Shown: positions 23,378-36,240, numbered from the stretch's first letter. The stretch: DNA of 60,464 bases from Pelargonium x hortorum (GCA_036897525.1 JAYMTJ010000061.1:1-60464), one strand, 5' to 3'. The notes: generated by a model from the sequence alone, not told the origin. Numbers and translations are program-made.

Positions 23378-24825
23378 TGTAACCTGAGCCATAACCTGTA
23401 CAAGAGAAGTCTAACCATACCCATTGAAGCTAGACCCATACCCATGAGATAGACATAGACCCTGTAGAGCTAATGGAGCTAGTGGTGTTAATGTAGCTGT
23501 GTATTCCCTGCCTTTATTGTATTGTAGCTAGTATAATAGTTATGTAATAGATGGTAATAGATAGTAGATAGTTAGTATATTAGTCTTCTATGCCTAAAAG
23601 TAGTGTTCTAATTCATTCTAATTGGTTGTATTCTATAGATTGTATTAGATTATCTTAGGCGTATCCAAGTGTATTGGATTAGATGTTAGTGTAAGGAAGG
23701 GAAGGCTTTAGCCTGACCGTCTCTCTTTTGGGATAGATGGTGCTAAAGGTAAACCAAGTGCTTAACTAACATATTCTAGTCTAAGAAGGGTAGTGCAGAT
23801 TCTTGTCTAAAGGAAAGGATCCAAACCAAGTGGTGTTAGAGGAGTTAAAGAATTAACAGTATTCATGGAAACGTGCTAAACCAGTAACTGACTAATACAT
23901 TTCCTTTGTTTATCTTCCTAACCGGCTTCTTCTGTAAACCAAGAAATACATTTCCTTATAACCTAACCAACTTCTTCCTTAGGACCCAACCTCACTCTAA
24001 CTTGTTCTAACAGATCAATCCAGTTCCGGTCAGTCAATTAACGGCATCGCACAGAGAAAGAATGCTAGCTAGTGCTAATGAATTCCGGTGTATCGCAGGC
24101 AGAGAGCTTACTATTTCAGGAGTATGATACAGAATCTGATTCTCTACTTGGTTGTAAGAATAAACTCTTAATAGAATAATAGAATCTGGGATTGAAGGCT
24201 AAGGAGGTCAAGAAGCTGTTGACTTGACAGTTGTTAGGAGTTAAAGTCTAAGATAAGTTGTAACTCTTTTAGTAAAGAAAGGGGAGTCATAATTCTTATT
24301 CCTTAAAGTTCCAGGATAATTTAATTAAGTAAGGAATTCTAACTATCGAATTGTTGCTTTGTGTTCTTGGTTGGATAGGATATCTTGGCGGTAGTTCTGT
24401 GTCAGGTTTGGGATCTGTTCTTGAGATTCCTTTTTTGAGAGACAGTTCTTCTTGAGCTTTGTTAAAGAATCGCTTAGATAATAAAGAAACACTTTACAAT
24501 CACCCCTCAACTTTTATTCTCTAATTATAATAAGAATAGGTGGATTACAGAGTACGCTAAGTTATGACACAAAGTAAAGTGGTTACGTCGACACGCGAAT
24601 TATGGACATGGGTTCAAGGTTGAATTAGAGTTCCTGATATTGTAAAGAAAGAATTTAGAAATAAACAAGAGATTCAAGAGTCAAGAAATCTCTTAGGTAG
24701 TAGTTTTCCATAGCTAGTAAGAGATAAAAAGAAAAGAGAAATTAGAATTCTTAGTAGTCGTAGTTCTCTATATCCTGAAAGCCCATCCACCTTCGTTAGT
24801 TAAATTTGGATGCAGTGCTCTTGCT

Positions 24826-24960
24826 AATAGATACACCGGACGGAAACCAGGCAGACATTAACGGTAAAGACTGAAAGGGAATTGAAGCTAAGGCTGATAC
24901 TTGGTTTTGCAAGGAGGAGTACTTGATGATAGTCCGATCTAAGCGCGGATATAACAGGTA
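24826..24960 (+). ncRNA. Structured-RNA-like segment, group I or group II intron-like
   Basis: The plus strand reads GGACGGAAACCAGGCAGAC, then ACGGTAAAGACTGAAAGG, AAGGCTGATACTTGG and finally GATGATAGTCCGATCTAAGC. Two readings are possible. In group I introns the R and S core elements pair through GACT and AGTC, and S often reads GATATAGTCCG; both halves exist here about 65 bases apart. In group II introns domain I has a similar purine-rich stretch ending in GCTGATACGGG. Neither core is complete, and no splice sites, flanking exons or endonuclease/maturase frame are seen. GGATAACAG at 24963 matches nine bases of the LSU rRNA peptidyl-transferase region, which may be chance. Confidence 0.25.
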
Positions 24961-26145
24961 CTGGATAACAGATAATGTCTTAGCAAAGGATAGAATCCTA
25001 CGTCTTAATGGAAAGCAATATATTTCTCTTCTTTATTTCCTTGTAAGCCGGTAAAGAAGTCTTCTATTTTGTATTCCTGGTTTGTAAAGGAGAGTAGAGT
25101 TCATTGTTTATAGGATTTATAGGATATAACTCTTCGAATATAAGGAAGTGCTGCTTTAGGAACAGATAATTTTAGCTATTTATTTGTTTTAGGAAAGTTC
25201 CAGTATTCAGAATCTTAAATCTTAACAGTTCCAGGATAATTGAGTAACTTGAACTATAGGAATTGGATAAATTAACAGAGACTTTGAGAGGAGAGTCCTA
25301 ATTCTTTAACCTTCCTTAGGGATTCTTTTCCAGATTACTAATCCATTTAGTTTGACTTCTTGTACTCATTCAGGGCGTACCCATTTGTGCAGGAACCCGC
25401 TTTCCTTTAGCTATTTAGCTTTTAACGAGATGGGAATTCTTTTACTAACTAACAACCAACTTAATAAAGTTAATGTGCATTAACTCGAATAATCCTAAAC
25501 TCCTATACTCCAACAGGATAGAGAATAAAGAATAGGTACACAGGCCCCATAACCACGAAACAGCAAGAGTACAGTCCCTCTAGAAGGGCTATTGAGAGAA
25601 GTATACTACAAAGCAAGGGGTCTAGCTCTTTCAAGAAGTAAGGTATGCTTATGAAGACTGGGAATTCCTAAATAAGAGTAGTAAAGTAAGAGCTGCTGAA
25701 GACCGAGAGGGTCTCTGATAAGGCTTATCAGAAGGGGGCTACGGAGTAAGAGTCCAGCTTCTAAGAAGAGAGTTTTCCTATGGTATTATGCATATGAAAC
25801 AAAGAATTAAGAGTAAGGCAAGCGAGAATATGAAGTTTGAGATTAGAACCTTTGTCTTTTTTGTCCTTTTAAAGATGTTAGCGAATGAGCTGAGGCTAAA
25901 GTCCTGCTTTCTAGTAAAATGGAATTTCCTGTTGATGTTACTGGATATTTTGAACAGGATAGGAAAGGGTATTCTTTAAGTAAGGGAAGTTTCTGGTAAA
26001 TAACCTATAAGAAAGTTGGGTCTGGGTTGGGTTACCTTACCACCGAGTGCCTATAAACGAGATCTTGTATTCTAGAGTAGGCATAACTCCCACTTTGACT
26101 CTAAATATTTTAGGATTTTAGGAAAAGGCGGAGCTTTTTCTTTTC

Positions 26146-26164
26146 AAACACTGAACAAAAGCGA
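26146..26164 (+). repeat. Dispersed 19-bp repeat, copy 1
   Basis: AAACACTGAACAAAAGCGA is repeated exactly at 36488-36506, 10.3 kb away; the flanks do not match. It lies near the right edge of the compositionally distinct block. Confidence 0.75.
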
Positions 26165-26400
26165 CCTATCTTCTCTTTCTATTCTTCCTGGTCCAGCCGC
26201 ACTCTTCTTATGGGTATTAGGATTCCTGTTAGTTTAGGAGAGTTATTGTCTTATGTATTGTATTAAGGGATTCGACTATAAGATAAGAAAGGAGTAAGCC
26301 TTATTATAGTATATAGATAAGTATTATACTGTAGCATCGTGAAGGAGGTAATGCAAGTCAAGTAGTATTATACAAAATTGATAATAGTACAACCTTATAA

Positions 26401-29400
26401 CTAACATCAACAGCACGAAAACCCAGCTTTCTTGGAGTTCTATAACCCACTGGAAACCAAGTTACTTTGGCTTGACTTTTAGGAAATGGAAACTCGATTC
26501 TCTACCTATTTCTTAAAATAGCTGCTAGAAAATACACGAGTTCAAGCCCTACCCTATATGCACTATAAAACAGTAAGACTATAGCTACAGAACACAGAGT
26601 GCAGTAACCTATGTAGGTTCTATTCCCCGGGAAGCACCCCTTAAGACTTAGATCTCTATCTTTTAAGAATCACCTAAATGCACGCAAATAACAGGAAACT
26701 TCTTTTAGCTCTAAAGTGCCGTATTTTAGCTTCCGTCGAAATACCCCCTCTAACTTAAGCTTAACTTATTTTCAGGAAATTCTTATAGGATAGGTATTGG
26801 ACTACCTTATATTTCAGGTCTCCCTCGTATGTCTTTTAGTATTATTTTGACTTTGGAAGGGCATTTGCACTTGTGCTTTTAGGTCTCAAGCAAAATGTTT
26901 TAAGAGAAATAGAGTCTCGACTTGGGAGATAGCTTGTATCTCAATTTCCTATGCTTCATATACTCTTTTAAAGTAATTGCTCTTTATGCCATTTCATTTA
27001 TAAGTGCAACTCTGAAGCCCCTATTCTCAACCAGAAGCTTAATGTAATGATTCTATGTTAGCACAATTTCTGGTTAGATAGAATAAGTGCCGACCTCCAA
27101 TATACAATATAATTAGTAACGGAATTTTCTAAAAGCTTACACTTTTCCCGTTTTTATACGGTTGTAATACCAACCCTTTGGTTCAAATCCCTACCATTAA
27201 AAGGAGAGTCCTATATTCTTATGTATCTATCTCAAAAACTAATTAGCTAGTTGTTAGTACAATCGGAAAGGTTGAAGAACTAATACAATCTGTCAAGGAT
27301 TCTAGAGACTTTCATAACTCTGTTGGATTCTATAAGTCCTTTGCCAGCTATACCTCAGTAGAAGTGGAAACCCTAACAGATAGATCGGACAAGTACACTA
27401 GCAACTACACAGACAGGTACTTTCCTAGCTAGCAGCTTTCAAACAAAGAGGGGATTTAGAGTATTGACTTCCTTAGAGAAACCCGCGGATTCGGATAGAG
27501 CTACAATTTATCTTACTCTGCTGTATCGTAGCCCTATAAGCTAAAGAAGTTCAAACCAGGAGCATACTTTTTCTATGCTTCTATTTACCGGAAACAAATG
27601 ACTTCGGCTTGGCTTTCCCTACTGCTTTGACTTTAGAAATTCCTAAAGAAATCCGCGGCTTATACTTGCTTCAAACAAAAACTAGGCATAACTGAGCATT
27701 AGGGAGTGCTTTATATTATCCCGAATTACTATATATTGGGCTACGGTTTGATTTTGATTTATGTGAGAACAGGGCCCTCGGAAATACTTTGAGACTAGAG
27801 ACTTTTGGTGCTGAAAAAAGAGTCCTAAAATGGAACTTTTCGGTGTTTTCGAACCCGGGTTTCCGAAATCCTAGGAAGAGCTACAAATCTTTCAAGAAAG
27901 TAAACACCGGGTAGAGCCTGGATCAGAAGTGTAATTTGATAGATTAAAATCCTATTTTTCTTAGTCAATTTGACTTTATTTCGCTGAGCTGATAGAACAG
28001 TTTACTCACATTATAAATAAATCTTGTCGGATAGCTCGGCAATTAACCCTTTATTAATTAGCTAGCTAGGCGATCCTTGAAAACTAAGTTCTACTTATTT
28101 CGTAAAAGGGAAAGCTTGAGCTTACGGGATAAAGAAAGCTATTTTATAAGGAGTTAGGGCATAGTGCCAAAAAACGTGGTAAGTTCTCTTTAAAAAAAGG
28201 AAATGAAATAATAAGCGTCTATATAATTACTTTCGTATGCCCCGGAGCTTCCTAGGACCTCTTTGATGTAATATTAATTTCTTATCGAAAACACTTGTCT
28301 TGTAAGGATACCCCTTGAACAAAAAATGAAAGTTATCACTGTCATCGGGAATTACATTTTTTATGGTTTTAGTAGTTGCGTGTTTTATTTGCTTTATCGG
28401 GGACCCCACACAACAAGTATCCTCAATAGAAGCTAAAAGGAAGTTTATTTCTTAATCAAGTAAGAACTTCCTAATCCTTTGACTAATCATAACTTTGGAA
28501 AGTGAAATTTTTCTTATATAATGGCCCTTTTTAATGTTAATGTGCCTTTTTTTTAACGGATACTTTAGGAATCAGGGCTGTTAAAACACTAAGCTTTTTG
28601 GAACATGTTGTTGATTTTCTATTTCCCTTTTACTATTCTTTCTTTTGTAGAAGTTTTCCTAATTAATGGCAGTAACTCTCTCCTTACGAAATAATGACGT
28701 ATTCCCCGAGAGTCTAGGCTTAGAAACCTGTCAGGAAGGTTCTCCTGGTTAAAGAGTGGAACGCCCGAGGCATGTTACATATACCAAATATTGCTATAAA
28801 CAGTGCGTATAAAACTTATTGAGGGCTGTCCCCGTCCTGTTGTTGATTACTAAAGTGGGAATTTGTAATAAGTAATACGCTTTTATAAACCTCTAAGGTC
28901 CCCTATCATATCCAATAGTATGTCTGCTTTGTTAGGAAAAGGATCCCCAATTGCTTACCCGATCCTAATTTCTATAGTCCCGTAAAAGACCTCAAGGAGC
29001 TTCTGGACTGCGCTCAGCCGTTTAAAAAGCTAATCTGATGCTGTGTTTTTTAGGCAAATAAGGCTATATAAATGATAAATGACTGTCAACCTAACTAACC
29101 AAATAAAATTTAGGAGGAGTTCTCCTAATAACTATATATAATAGACTTGTAGTTTTTTAACTAGGGTTTCCTTAGTATGTAGTATGGATAGACTGTTTAG
29201 CGGATACTTGCTAGGTTTTTTTAGGAAAGGTAGAGTAAAGTTAAGTCGTTTTACAATTTCAAAGGTAATTTACCGGGAATGACTCAACTTTAGTTAGAGA
29301 GTCCTTCTTTCTTTTTGGTATTTTCATTTTAATTAAGTGTACAATGTTGTGCAGTATCTGACCAAATTAACGAAGGAAAGGACAAAGCCCTGCTAAACTA

Positions 29401-32249
29401 AGAAATCTGAATCTCTCTCTATCAAGGGACCCCTCTTTAACATAAGCTTGTTCCTTTACCCTGATAAGCTTTAAATACAAATACTAAACAGCATTAAGAT
29501 TTCCCAGAGCATGGCAGCAAGCCCTTACTTATATAATGCCATAACTTCAAGCTCAGTCTTTAAATAGAAGTACACAAGAGAGGGTGCGGATCTACAAAAA
29601 GATTTTCTCAAAGATCCCAGGGTTCTCAGGACATATATATCAAATTAAGGATGTTTTATGGGCGACCTGTTACTCAGCGAATACCTTATTTGAAATCCTT
29701 TAGTAGTGGAAAATTCTAGATTAAACTTTTCCGCCAGAAAAAAAAAAAACGAGAATTTTAATAACTCAATATTGCGGAGCTCAGTCACAGAGTTTTTTTT
29801 AATTTAGTAAGCCCTATTCAATCAAGGAAACCTGTATCTTGTAAGTAATCTTCTTCCCTCTTTACAGAAATCAGAACAAGTACTTGGTAGGCGCTTTCTA
29901 AGACTGAAATTTTTGAAACATAGACCACTCCCTTGTTTCAAACGGAGCTGAACTGAACGGGTAACTCCGCCGGTTAATACTTACCCTTTTCTTGTTTCAC
30001 TTTCACAGAGTTTAGTTAAAGAAAGTAATCTTTTATGGATTCTTTTCCTTATAAAAGTAAGCGGTATTTTCTCTTTTGTTTATTGTATTCATAGCTTATT
30101 GTAAGTTGTTCTATCCTAGTAATAAAGGAATGCAAATTCATCTATATACATTTGGGTATCCGGAAAAAGGATACCTTACACAAGTACACCTTTAGAGAGG
30201 CCCCGTTTCTAAATGGTAAAGGCTTCGGGGTCTTGTATTAGGTTCTCTAAGAAAGTAATTCTAATCTAGTTAAGTTAAAGAGCTTTTTAACATTGAGTCA
30301 GATCTCATTTTAACCCATACCTTATACAAAAATAATAGGTTTATTAAAAAGTAAATCGCAAGGAACAGGGTTTGATTCTGTACTACTCTTGCCAGGAGCT
30401 TGCTTGTTATTCTTAATTAAGAAAGGAGAAGTTACTACTTTATCCCTACATTGTCAAAGGGAATCCTAGACTAGTGTCTTGCGTCGGTGAAAATAGACTA
30501 CTTTATCAAAAAAAACTTTAAAATAATAGTAAATAAAGTTGGTAGAGCCAAGAGATGCTGCAATCAACTTTTACTAAAGGTAAAGGAAAGATAATGTAAT
30601 CTTTTAAGGAAGGATATACCAGAAAAACTATAAATATGAAAAGTCAAATTCATCTCGATTGCAGAATTCAGAAAAACCACTGTACGAGCAGGTTATAAGA
30701 TCAACTTTATATATCTTGACTGTATTATCTTCTTCAAAACTAGAAAACTGTTAGCCAAGAGAAGAGGTCTTTCAGCATTATAGCTTTAGAGGATTCTCTT
30801 TATTATAGCAGCCCCTTTCAACAAGCCTTTTTTTGAATTACATTAGCTACTCTGATTCACTAGTATAATAAAAGGACCCCTGTAAGCAGCTGGAGCAATA
30901 GAGTCTTTTCGGAAACTATAAGTGCATACAGGTGTGTGGTATACGCCTTATATGTGTAATTGTTGAAAAGAAAGTTATAGCCCGTAAGAGTCTATTCCCT
31001 AGGAAAGTTATGCCTAAGAAAAGTATAGCTATCAAAACAAGTAGTGGTAGGAGTATAGACAGTAGGCTACAGGGGATGCGGAAAGCAAGTATTAAAAACG
31101 AGGTATTAAGAAAATGGGTATTTAGAATCAAGGTATTCTGAATCATAGTATGCCAGGAAGTCATGTCATAAGCAGTGGGTGTCTATAACGTAAGTTGGTA
31201 TACTCAATACACTATATAATATAACACTACCCTTCTTCGTACGCCCTCCTTCGGGATTTGGGAGTAGTAATCCTTACTATACTCCCTCTAAGGCACTATC
31301 CTATCTATAGTAGTAAGAATTGCTCCTGGGATCCCCGAATGAGTAAATTAAGACTCTATAGTAAGTAGGAGAGATCAAGGCATTTATTTCATTCAAAACA
31401 CCTGATATGGAACCCTGTAGTATTTCTTAGGTAAAAGTCAATTCTATATAGTTTTGGCTTGCCCTTAAAACCCTTATAATATTAGTTACACTAATTATCC
31501 TGTGAATTTTAAGAGGTAAGGGCTCCGCGGGCTAGAGAAAGATAGTTTTAAAGATTTGACTGAAGTTTTGCTTTTAGATTCCTTATTTGGTTTTTGATTT
31601 ATTTGTTAAAGCAGATAAGCTGCTAATAAGGGTTGCTTTTATATGTTCCTTTGTTTCTGGGTTTCCATTACCGATAATAAAGACTTTGGGGTATAAAGAA
31701 AGAACTAAAGTAAAGCCAATATTCTGGGAAATCAAACGTAAAAGGGTTAACATGTAACCGTAGTAAACAAACAAAACAACACCCACACCCCATTTAAGAG
31801 ACCTCCTAACTAGTGTTTTAAGCTATTCTAGATAGTAACTTCGGTTTTTTTGTTGGAAAGTCTTTTTAAGGTATAAAAGAAATATCTAATCCTTATTCTT
31901 GAAATTGAAGTTTTAATTAAAGGATTCTAGTCTTCTAATAAAAACCCCGGTTTAGGTGCATCAAGCAAATCCTTGGGTCTTTCTAAATAAAAGTTCTGAG
32001 CTAACAGCCCTGTGTTGACTAAATCATTGTGTAATATAAATAGTAAAGAAAACTATATAAAATCCCGGAATCTTATACTGCGCTTATTTTTAAACGTTCT
32101 ATAAAACTCTAACTTGATACTCGTTTTACTGACCTGAAGTCATAGCAAATTCATGTATATAAAAGCCAACAGAATTTTACCAACACTTTACAAATAACTA
32201 AAAAAGCAGGCTTAAGTGCATACTATCTTTTAACATAAGGGAGTACTTT
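26401..32249. other. AT-rich gene desert with hairpins
   Basis: No gene recognised. Isolated T-loop-like motifs occur near 27180 (TTTGGTTCAAATCCCTACC) and 30367 (ACAGGGTTTGATTCTGTAC) without the other tRNA arms. AGGGCCCT at 27771-27778 is a perfect GC palindrome. At 30916-31164 both strands are open for 69-82 codons, the plus frame only from a GTG; neither product is recognised. About 31200-31380 is a C-richer patch holding GGGATCCC at 31328. Confidence 0.5.
27771..27778. repeat. Palindrome AGGGCCCT
   Basis: Perfect 8-bp palindrome, also present at 58513-58520. GGGCCC occurs at least eight times in the window, where about one or two would be expected from the base composition. Confidence 0.75.
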
Positions 32250-32330
32250 AATTACGCTACACGACTTGAACCAGTGTCATCTATATCGGCGGCAGGTCCG
32301 TGCTCTAACCACCCCATTTAAGTCGATGGG
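32250..32330 (-). pseudogene. tRNA-like remnant, identity unclear
   Basis: The minus strand shows a good D-arm end (GGTGGTTAGAGCAC) and a T-arm-like CACTGGTTCAAGTCGTG about 30 bases further on. Between them CGGACCTGCCGCCG can form a three-pair stem with TGC in the loop, so an Ala(UGC) origin is possible, but the spacing is a few bases too long. Acceptor stem pairing is not convincing. First of a cluster of tRNA-like remnants reaching to 44.4 kb. Confidence 0.4.
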
Positions 32331-32897
32331 ATTCATTGTTTTCTGAGTTGTACAAATTCAACAAAAGCTGGCTTCTATTTTTAGTTTTAGAGAAAAAATC
32401 AAGCAAAACTAGAATGCCTTAGACTGACTATTAGGTATTAATTAGGTCTTGGTAGAATAGTAGAATAGAGAGCCCCTCTCTTAAGCAGGACCTTTTCTTT
32501 AGATTTTGTAAAAAGGCTTTCCTCAACTATCTTGGAGATTTACAAGAGAATTTATTTGACTTTATCATCGACTTAATCATCCTTGTCTTGTATACTATTA
32601 GATTTGCGATCCCGCTTTTCAGTATTTATTACATTGTTGCTCTAAAATCGGTGGATATATAAGTGTGTTACCAAGCTAGTTTTAAACTCTATAGATATAA
32701 TACTGACATAGCAGAAACTCTGGGCTAACCCTGCCGCAAATGGAACCAGACTCTCTATACACTAAACTTGGAATTTTTATTATTTAGAAACAGGTAGACC
32801 TACACGAATTCGGCCTTGGTAAACCCCCCTTTTTGAAAAATTTCACAAATTCTAGAAAGATTCTCCAATTAAAAAGAAGTTACGAGTTTCTTAAAAA

Positions 32898-32965
32898 CGG
32901 GGTATGTCGGTACTTGAACCTTTGCTCGGCGGATAGCTTTGATATAACCAACAAGGGAGGGGCGG
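32898..32965 (-). pseudogene. Weak tRNA-like remnant
   Basis: On the minus strand TTGTTGGTTATATCAAAGC resembles a D-arm, and GAGCAAAGGTTCAAGTACCG resembles a T-arm at about the right distance. The anticodon region (TATCCGCC) does not form a proper arm. It may be another trnQ-like piece, since GCAAAGGTTC also occurs in the 44.4 kb copy, but the rest does not fit. Confidence 0.25.
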
Positions 32966-35105
32966 TGAATCGTACTTGTCTAAGTATAGCTCCGAATTAA
33001 AAAGATCCTAGGAATGAGAAGGGTTTATATATAAGTTAGTTATTTCTGATTATACTTTTTTAGTTCTATTAAGAGTCTAAACTGCTACTTTATACTTCAA
33101 TTACTACATTGGAGAATATCCAAGAGAGAGGATTCAAGATGAGCGAAACCCACCTATTTGTATCCAAGTGATTAAAAAAGTTTTACGAGATTAAGACTTA
33201 GGGTCCTTTTTCTAGGCAATAAAATTGAGACACAATCATAACAAGTTGAAGCAAAAGCTTCCGAGTTAATAATCTCATAAACTACTCCTCTAGGGGTCTC
33301 CCTTGATCAATAAAGGTAATTAAATTAATTAGTAAAACTGCCACTTAAAAAAGATATTTCTATTTAAACTTTCAGGTCCGTACTCCTTTTAGTTAAAGAG
33401 CATTGCTAGTAGTGAAAGTGAAAGACTACAAGAGTCTCCTTTGTTTTTATCTAGACAACACAAGTTTCCAATCGAGAACTTCCCAAAACGAAGTCTCACT
33501 GCCTCCTTTTGTTGCCCGGTACCTGAGTAGTAAATAGATCCTGAGGAAGGGGTTAGAAAGCCCATAAACAAGCCCTCCTTTTGGTCCTTTCAAAGCTAGA
33601 AAAACGAACTAGATAATTAGGTCTTTCATCAGAAAGGGTAATCCAATTGCCTGAGTTTGCTCTATATTAATAGAAGTGGGACATTAGATATATAGATAGA
33701 GTAGAGTCATCTTCAATAGCTCAATACAAGCTTGCCTTATTGCTTATGTTGCTTACTGCTTACTAAGGAAAACCGAAAAGTATAAGAAGTAGTATAGAGA
33801 TCTAGTAGGTTTCCTTTAAGCAATCAAGTTTGAAGCGTTGCTTTGTACTATTTACAAGAATTCCTTTTATATAGGTACTCCAGGAGTAGCTTTCATTTTA
33901 AAGCATAGGGTCCTAGCTCGTCTAGGAAATCGAAGCACCCTGTATGAAATGAAGAAGTCTAGAATGTAGCTCTTGTGTATTTTGAAATATAGGGGCTTAT
34001 AGAAAAGTTTAAACACTTTACTTTAGCCTTATTAAAATAGTAAGTAGCAGCTGATAACAGAGACCATCATATACCTGCTTGGCTTATGACTTTAGTAAGT
34101 ATCCTCTTGTAAATTTCTTTGAATATCCCTGCACTAGGAGCCCTCTTAAGAGAGTAATGCTAGGTTCTCCTGCGTTTTGAGTTATTTATTACATCGTATT
34201 TATACTTTGAATCCTTTTTTTGGTTTGGAGCAGTACCCTAACAAACAAAGTTTAAGGGACCCCTATCCCGACTCTTTGCGGAGCGGTTGATTGGCGACAC
34301 CTTGTTACGATAATATAGAATATAACTCAAAAGTGTTTTTAGTTAAGTCAAAAATTCATGTATATACATTGATAGATCTCGATACTTTAGAGGACTTTTG
34401 ACATACTATATAAAGACTAAATTTAGTGGATCCTATGAAGGAATAAATCTGGAGGTATTCAAGAAAGAATCTGGGTTTAGAAAGGCTTTCAGTGCCTGTA
34501 TTCTTAATGCACTGTTGCCCAACTCTGGCTAATAGTAGTAGTATAGCGGTTTACTCTCACTTAATTAGAAGGGTGCTGGGGTCATATCTTAAGTTTTTAA
34601 AGAACTGGAACCGGTTTGAAATTTCCCAAAGTTCGCAAGGTTTACTGTTGAACAAGTCCCTTGCTTGCTTTTTACTTTAGTTAATATCCTCCTTTATTTC
34701 AGAGCCGGCAATGAGCAAATATTTCATTTTAAGGGTACCAAAACTGAGCTACTCGTCGTCTTCTTTATCAAGTTTTTCTTACAAAAAGGGGAAACTCACA
34801 GGGGGCATCTAACAAGGAAAGTCCTATAACTCTTAAATTCGAGGTGGCTGCCTTTTAAAATCTATGAAATACAGGTTATAAAGAAAGAAGTCCTGACACC
34901 TTCCAAAAGTTTGTTATATTTAATGGATAGAGATCCAGAATTATATACTGCTTGAAACCGGCTTGATAAAGAATTGCTAATTTACAAATTGAATATAGTA
35001 AGCTACAACAAGATATAGAAATTGAGTACAGATTACTACTATACAGCACCTTTTAATATCTTATATAGAGTCTCAACAGTGCCTGGAGCATACTCCTGAT
35101 TAGCG
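32966..35105. other. Non-coding, hairpin-rich
   Basis: No gene recognised; open frames are below 65 codons. About 33600-33700 is somewhat GC-richer and holds CTTTCATCAGAAAG, a self-complementary stretch with a CATC loop. Confidence 0.4.
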
Positions 35106-35177
35106 GGAACCATAGCTAAGTGTTAAAGCACTGATTCGTAGAAGCGGTATGTAAAGGTTCGAACCGTTTTACTCCAG
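35106..35177 (+). pseudogene. trnQ: tRNA-Gln-like sequence with altered anticodon loop, copy 1
   Basis: Length (72 nt), order and wording follow plant mitochondrial trnQ(UUG): TAGCTAAGTGTTAAAGC for the D-arm, GGTATGTAAAGGTTCGAACC for the variable and T regions, and TTTTACTCCAG at the 3' end. The D-stem is kept as GCT/AGC, where the usual gene has GCC/GGC. The anticodon loop, normally TTTTGGT, reads TCGTAGA: the Gln anticodon is gone, GTA stands in its place and the U before it is a C. The anticodon stem has one mismatch and the T-stem four of five pairs. The 5' acceptor side no longer pairs with TACTCCA. The sister copy at 44371 shares the altered stem and the TC at the start of the loop. Confidence 0.7.
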
Positions 35178-35762
35178 TGTAAAGTGATCCATGGGCCTGT
35201 CCCGTGCTTTTGTTAAATAATAATATTATTTTGAAACTCTAGCAACAGGATGCTTTTTTCTTAATTATTGATTGGTTTTCTTTTTGTTACTTTGAGCCAA
35301 AAGAGAACTTACACTTTTTCTTGAGTACCAGCTTTTGCTTTTGCGAATTGAGCTAATTAGGGATCGTCACTATCTAACCAGACATAATTATTTGAGAACT
35401 TTCCCGGTGTCTTTGTAATAAGATATTAATGTGTATTCATATTTCAGGCGGATTTTTAATCATGACACAAAACAATAGTATCTATTTCAACACAAATATT
35501 GAGATAATTTCCTATTATTCGAAAAAGAACTGAGAATTCTCAAACCAGAGGAGGGGTTGCCTCGTTTAAGGATACGACTCCGGGTTCCGGGTTCAACACA
35601 CTCAAAAATTCTTATTTTTTAAATAAAGAATGCGTATAATAAAAATCCTTTTTCTATAGAGAGGTTCCAAGAGTAAGTAAGTCGCTGCCTTAGCACTACA
35701 TGAATAAGTTTTATAGTTACTAAAAGTTTGAGGCTATTATGTTTCAATTAGATTAGTAAGAG

Positions 35763-35780
35763 TTTTCTTTTCTTTTCTTT
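35763..35780 (+). repeat. Short TTTTC microsatellite
   Basis: Three and a half units of TTTTC in a row in non-coding DNA. Confidence 0.8.
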
Positions 35781-36169
35781 GTTAAGATTAGATATATAAT
35801 CTACATATTTAGAGCATCTCTGTGGGGGATAAAGAGTCTTAACTGTTGCTTATATACTCGGTAAGGAAGCTTGATTTCTCCATCTCTGCACTCTTACTCT
35901 ACATACTTCTTTGGTACATTAAAGATTCTAATCTAAGGCAGCAGCCCTTATTTGACTTGGCGAAGAGAATAGACTATTCTTTAAAGAAATTTAGGAACGG
36001 GAAAAGAAAGCCTTTAAAAGTAAACCTTGAAGTATATTTAACCGCTTCTCTGCGAACTTCGGGCACCCTACGTATGCTAATAAAGAGAAAATAAGGGGTA
36101 GTAGCTAATGGTTTAATCCGGTATTATATAAGAGAAAGCTTATATGTTTAGATCGTTTAGATCTCAATC

Positions 36170-36240
36170 TTGACTCCAGTGGTAATGCAACTTCGTTACG
36201 TTATCTAATGCCGTTGGTTCGAATCGCGAGAAAGTTGGGA
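36170..36240 (+). pseudogene. Weak tRNA-like remnant
   Basis: CCAGTGGTAATGC resembles a D-arm and GCCGTTGGTTCGAATCGCG a T-arm with a perfect TTCGAAT loop, about 30 bases apart. The anticodon region (TTCGTTACGTTATCTAA) forms no normal arm. Identity cannot be assigned. Confidence 0.3.

Larger units (their letters stand above)
21172..26400. other. Block of different composition: higher G+C, few hairpins
   Basis: From the tRNA-Phe remnant to about 26.4 kb the DNA loses the dense small palindromes and the long A/T runs. It contains stretches that read like structured RNA (about 22136-22436 and 24826-24960), a ~90-bp repeat shared with 43345-43436, a telomere-like run at 23353-23377, and short tandem repeats such as AGAATATTAG twice at 21669-21688. 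At about 23530-23600 there is a run built from TAGATAGT-like words. No protein gene is recognised; the open frames are 60-70 codons and one of them simply reads the telomere-like run. The change at both edges is gradual, so the limits are approximate. An imported segment or a decayed group II intron with flanks are possible origins. Confidence 0.45.

Noticed and set aside
23242-23445. 67-codon minus-strand frame rich in Leu and Gly
   Set aside because: The frame is produced by reading the telomere-like run and the CCCATACC-type repeats next to it.
32950-32985. Minus-strand GTACGATTCACCGCCCC, recalling the SSU rRNA decoding-site region
   Set aside because: The match needs insertions, and no neighbouring rRNA helix sequence is present; probably chance.
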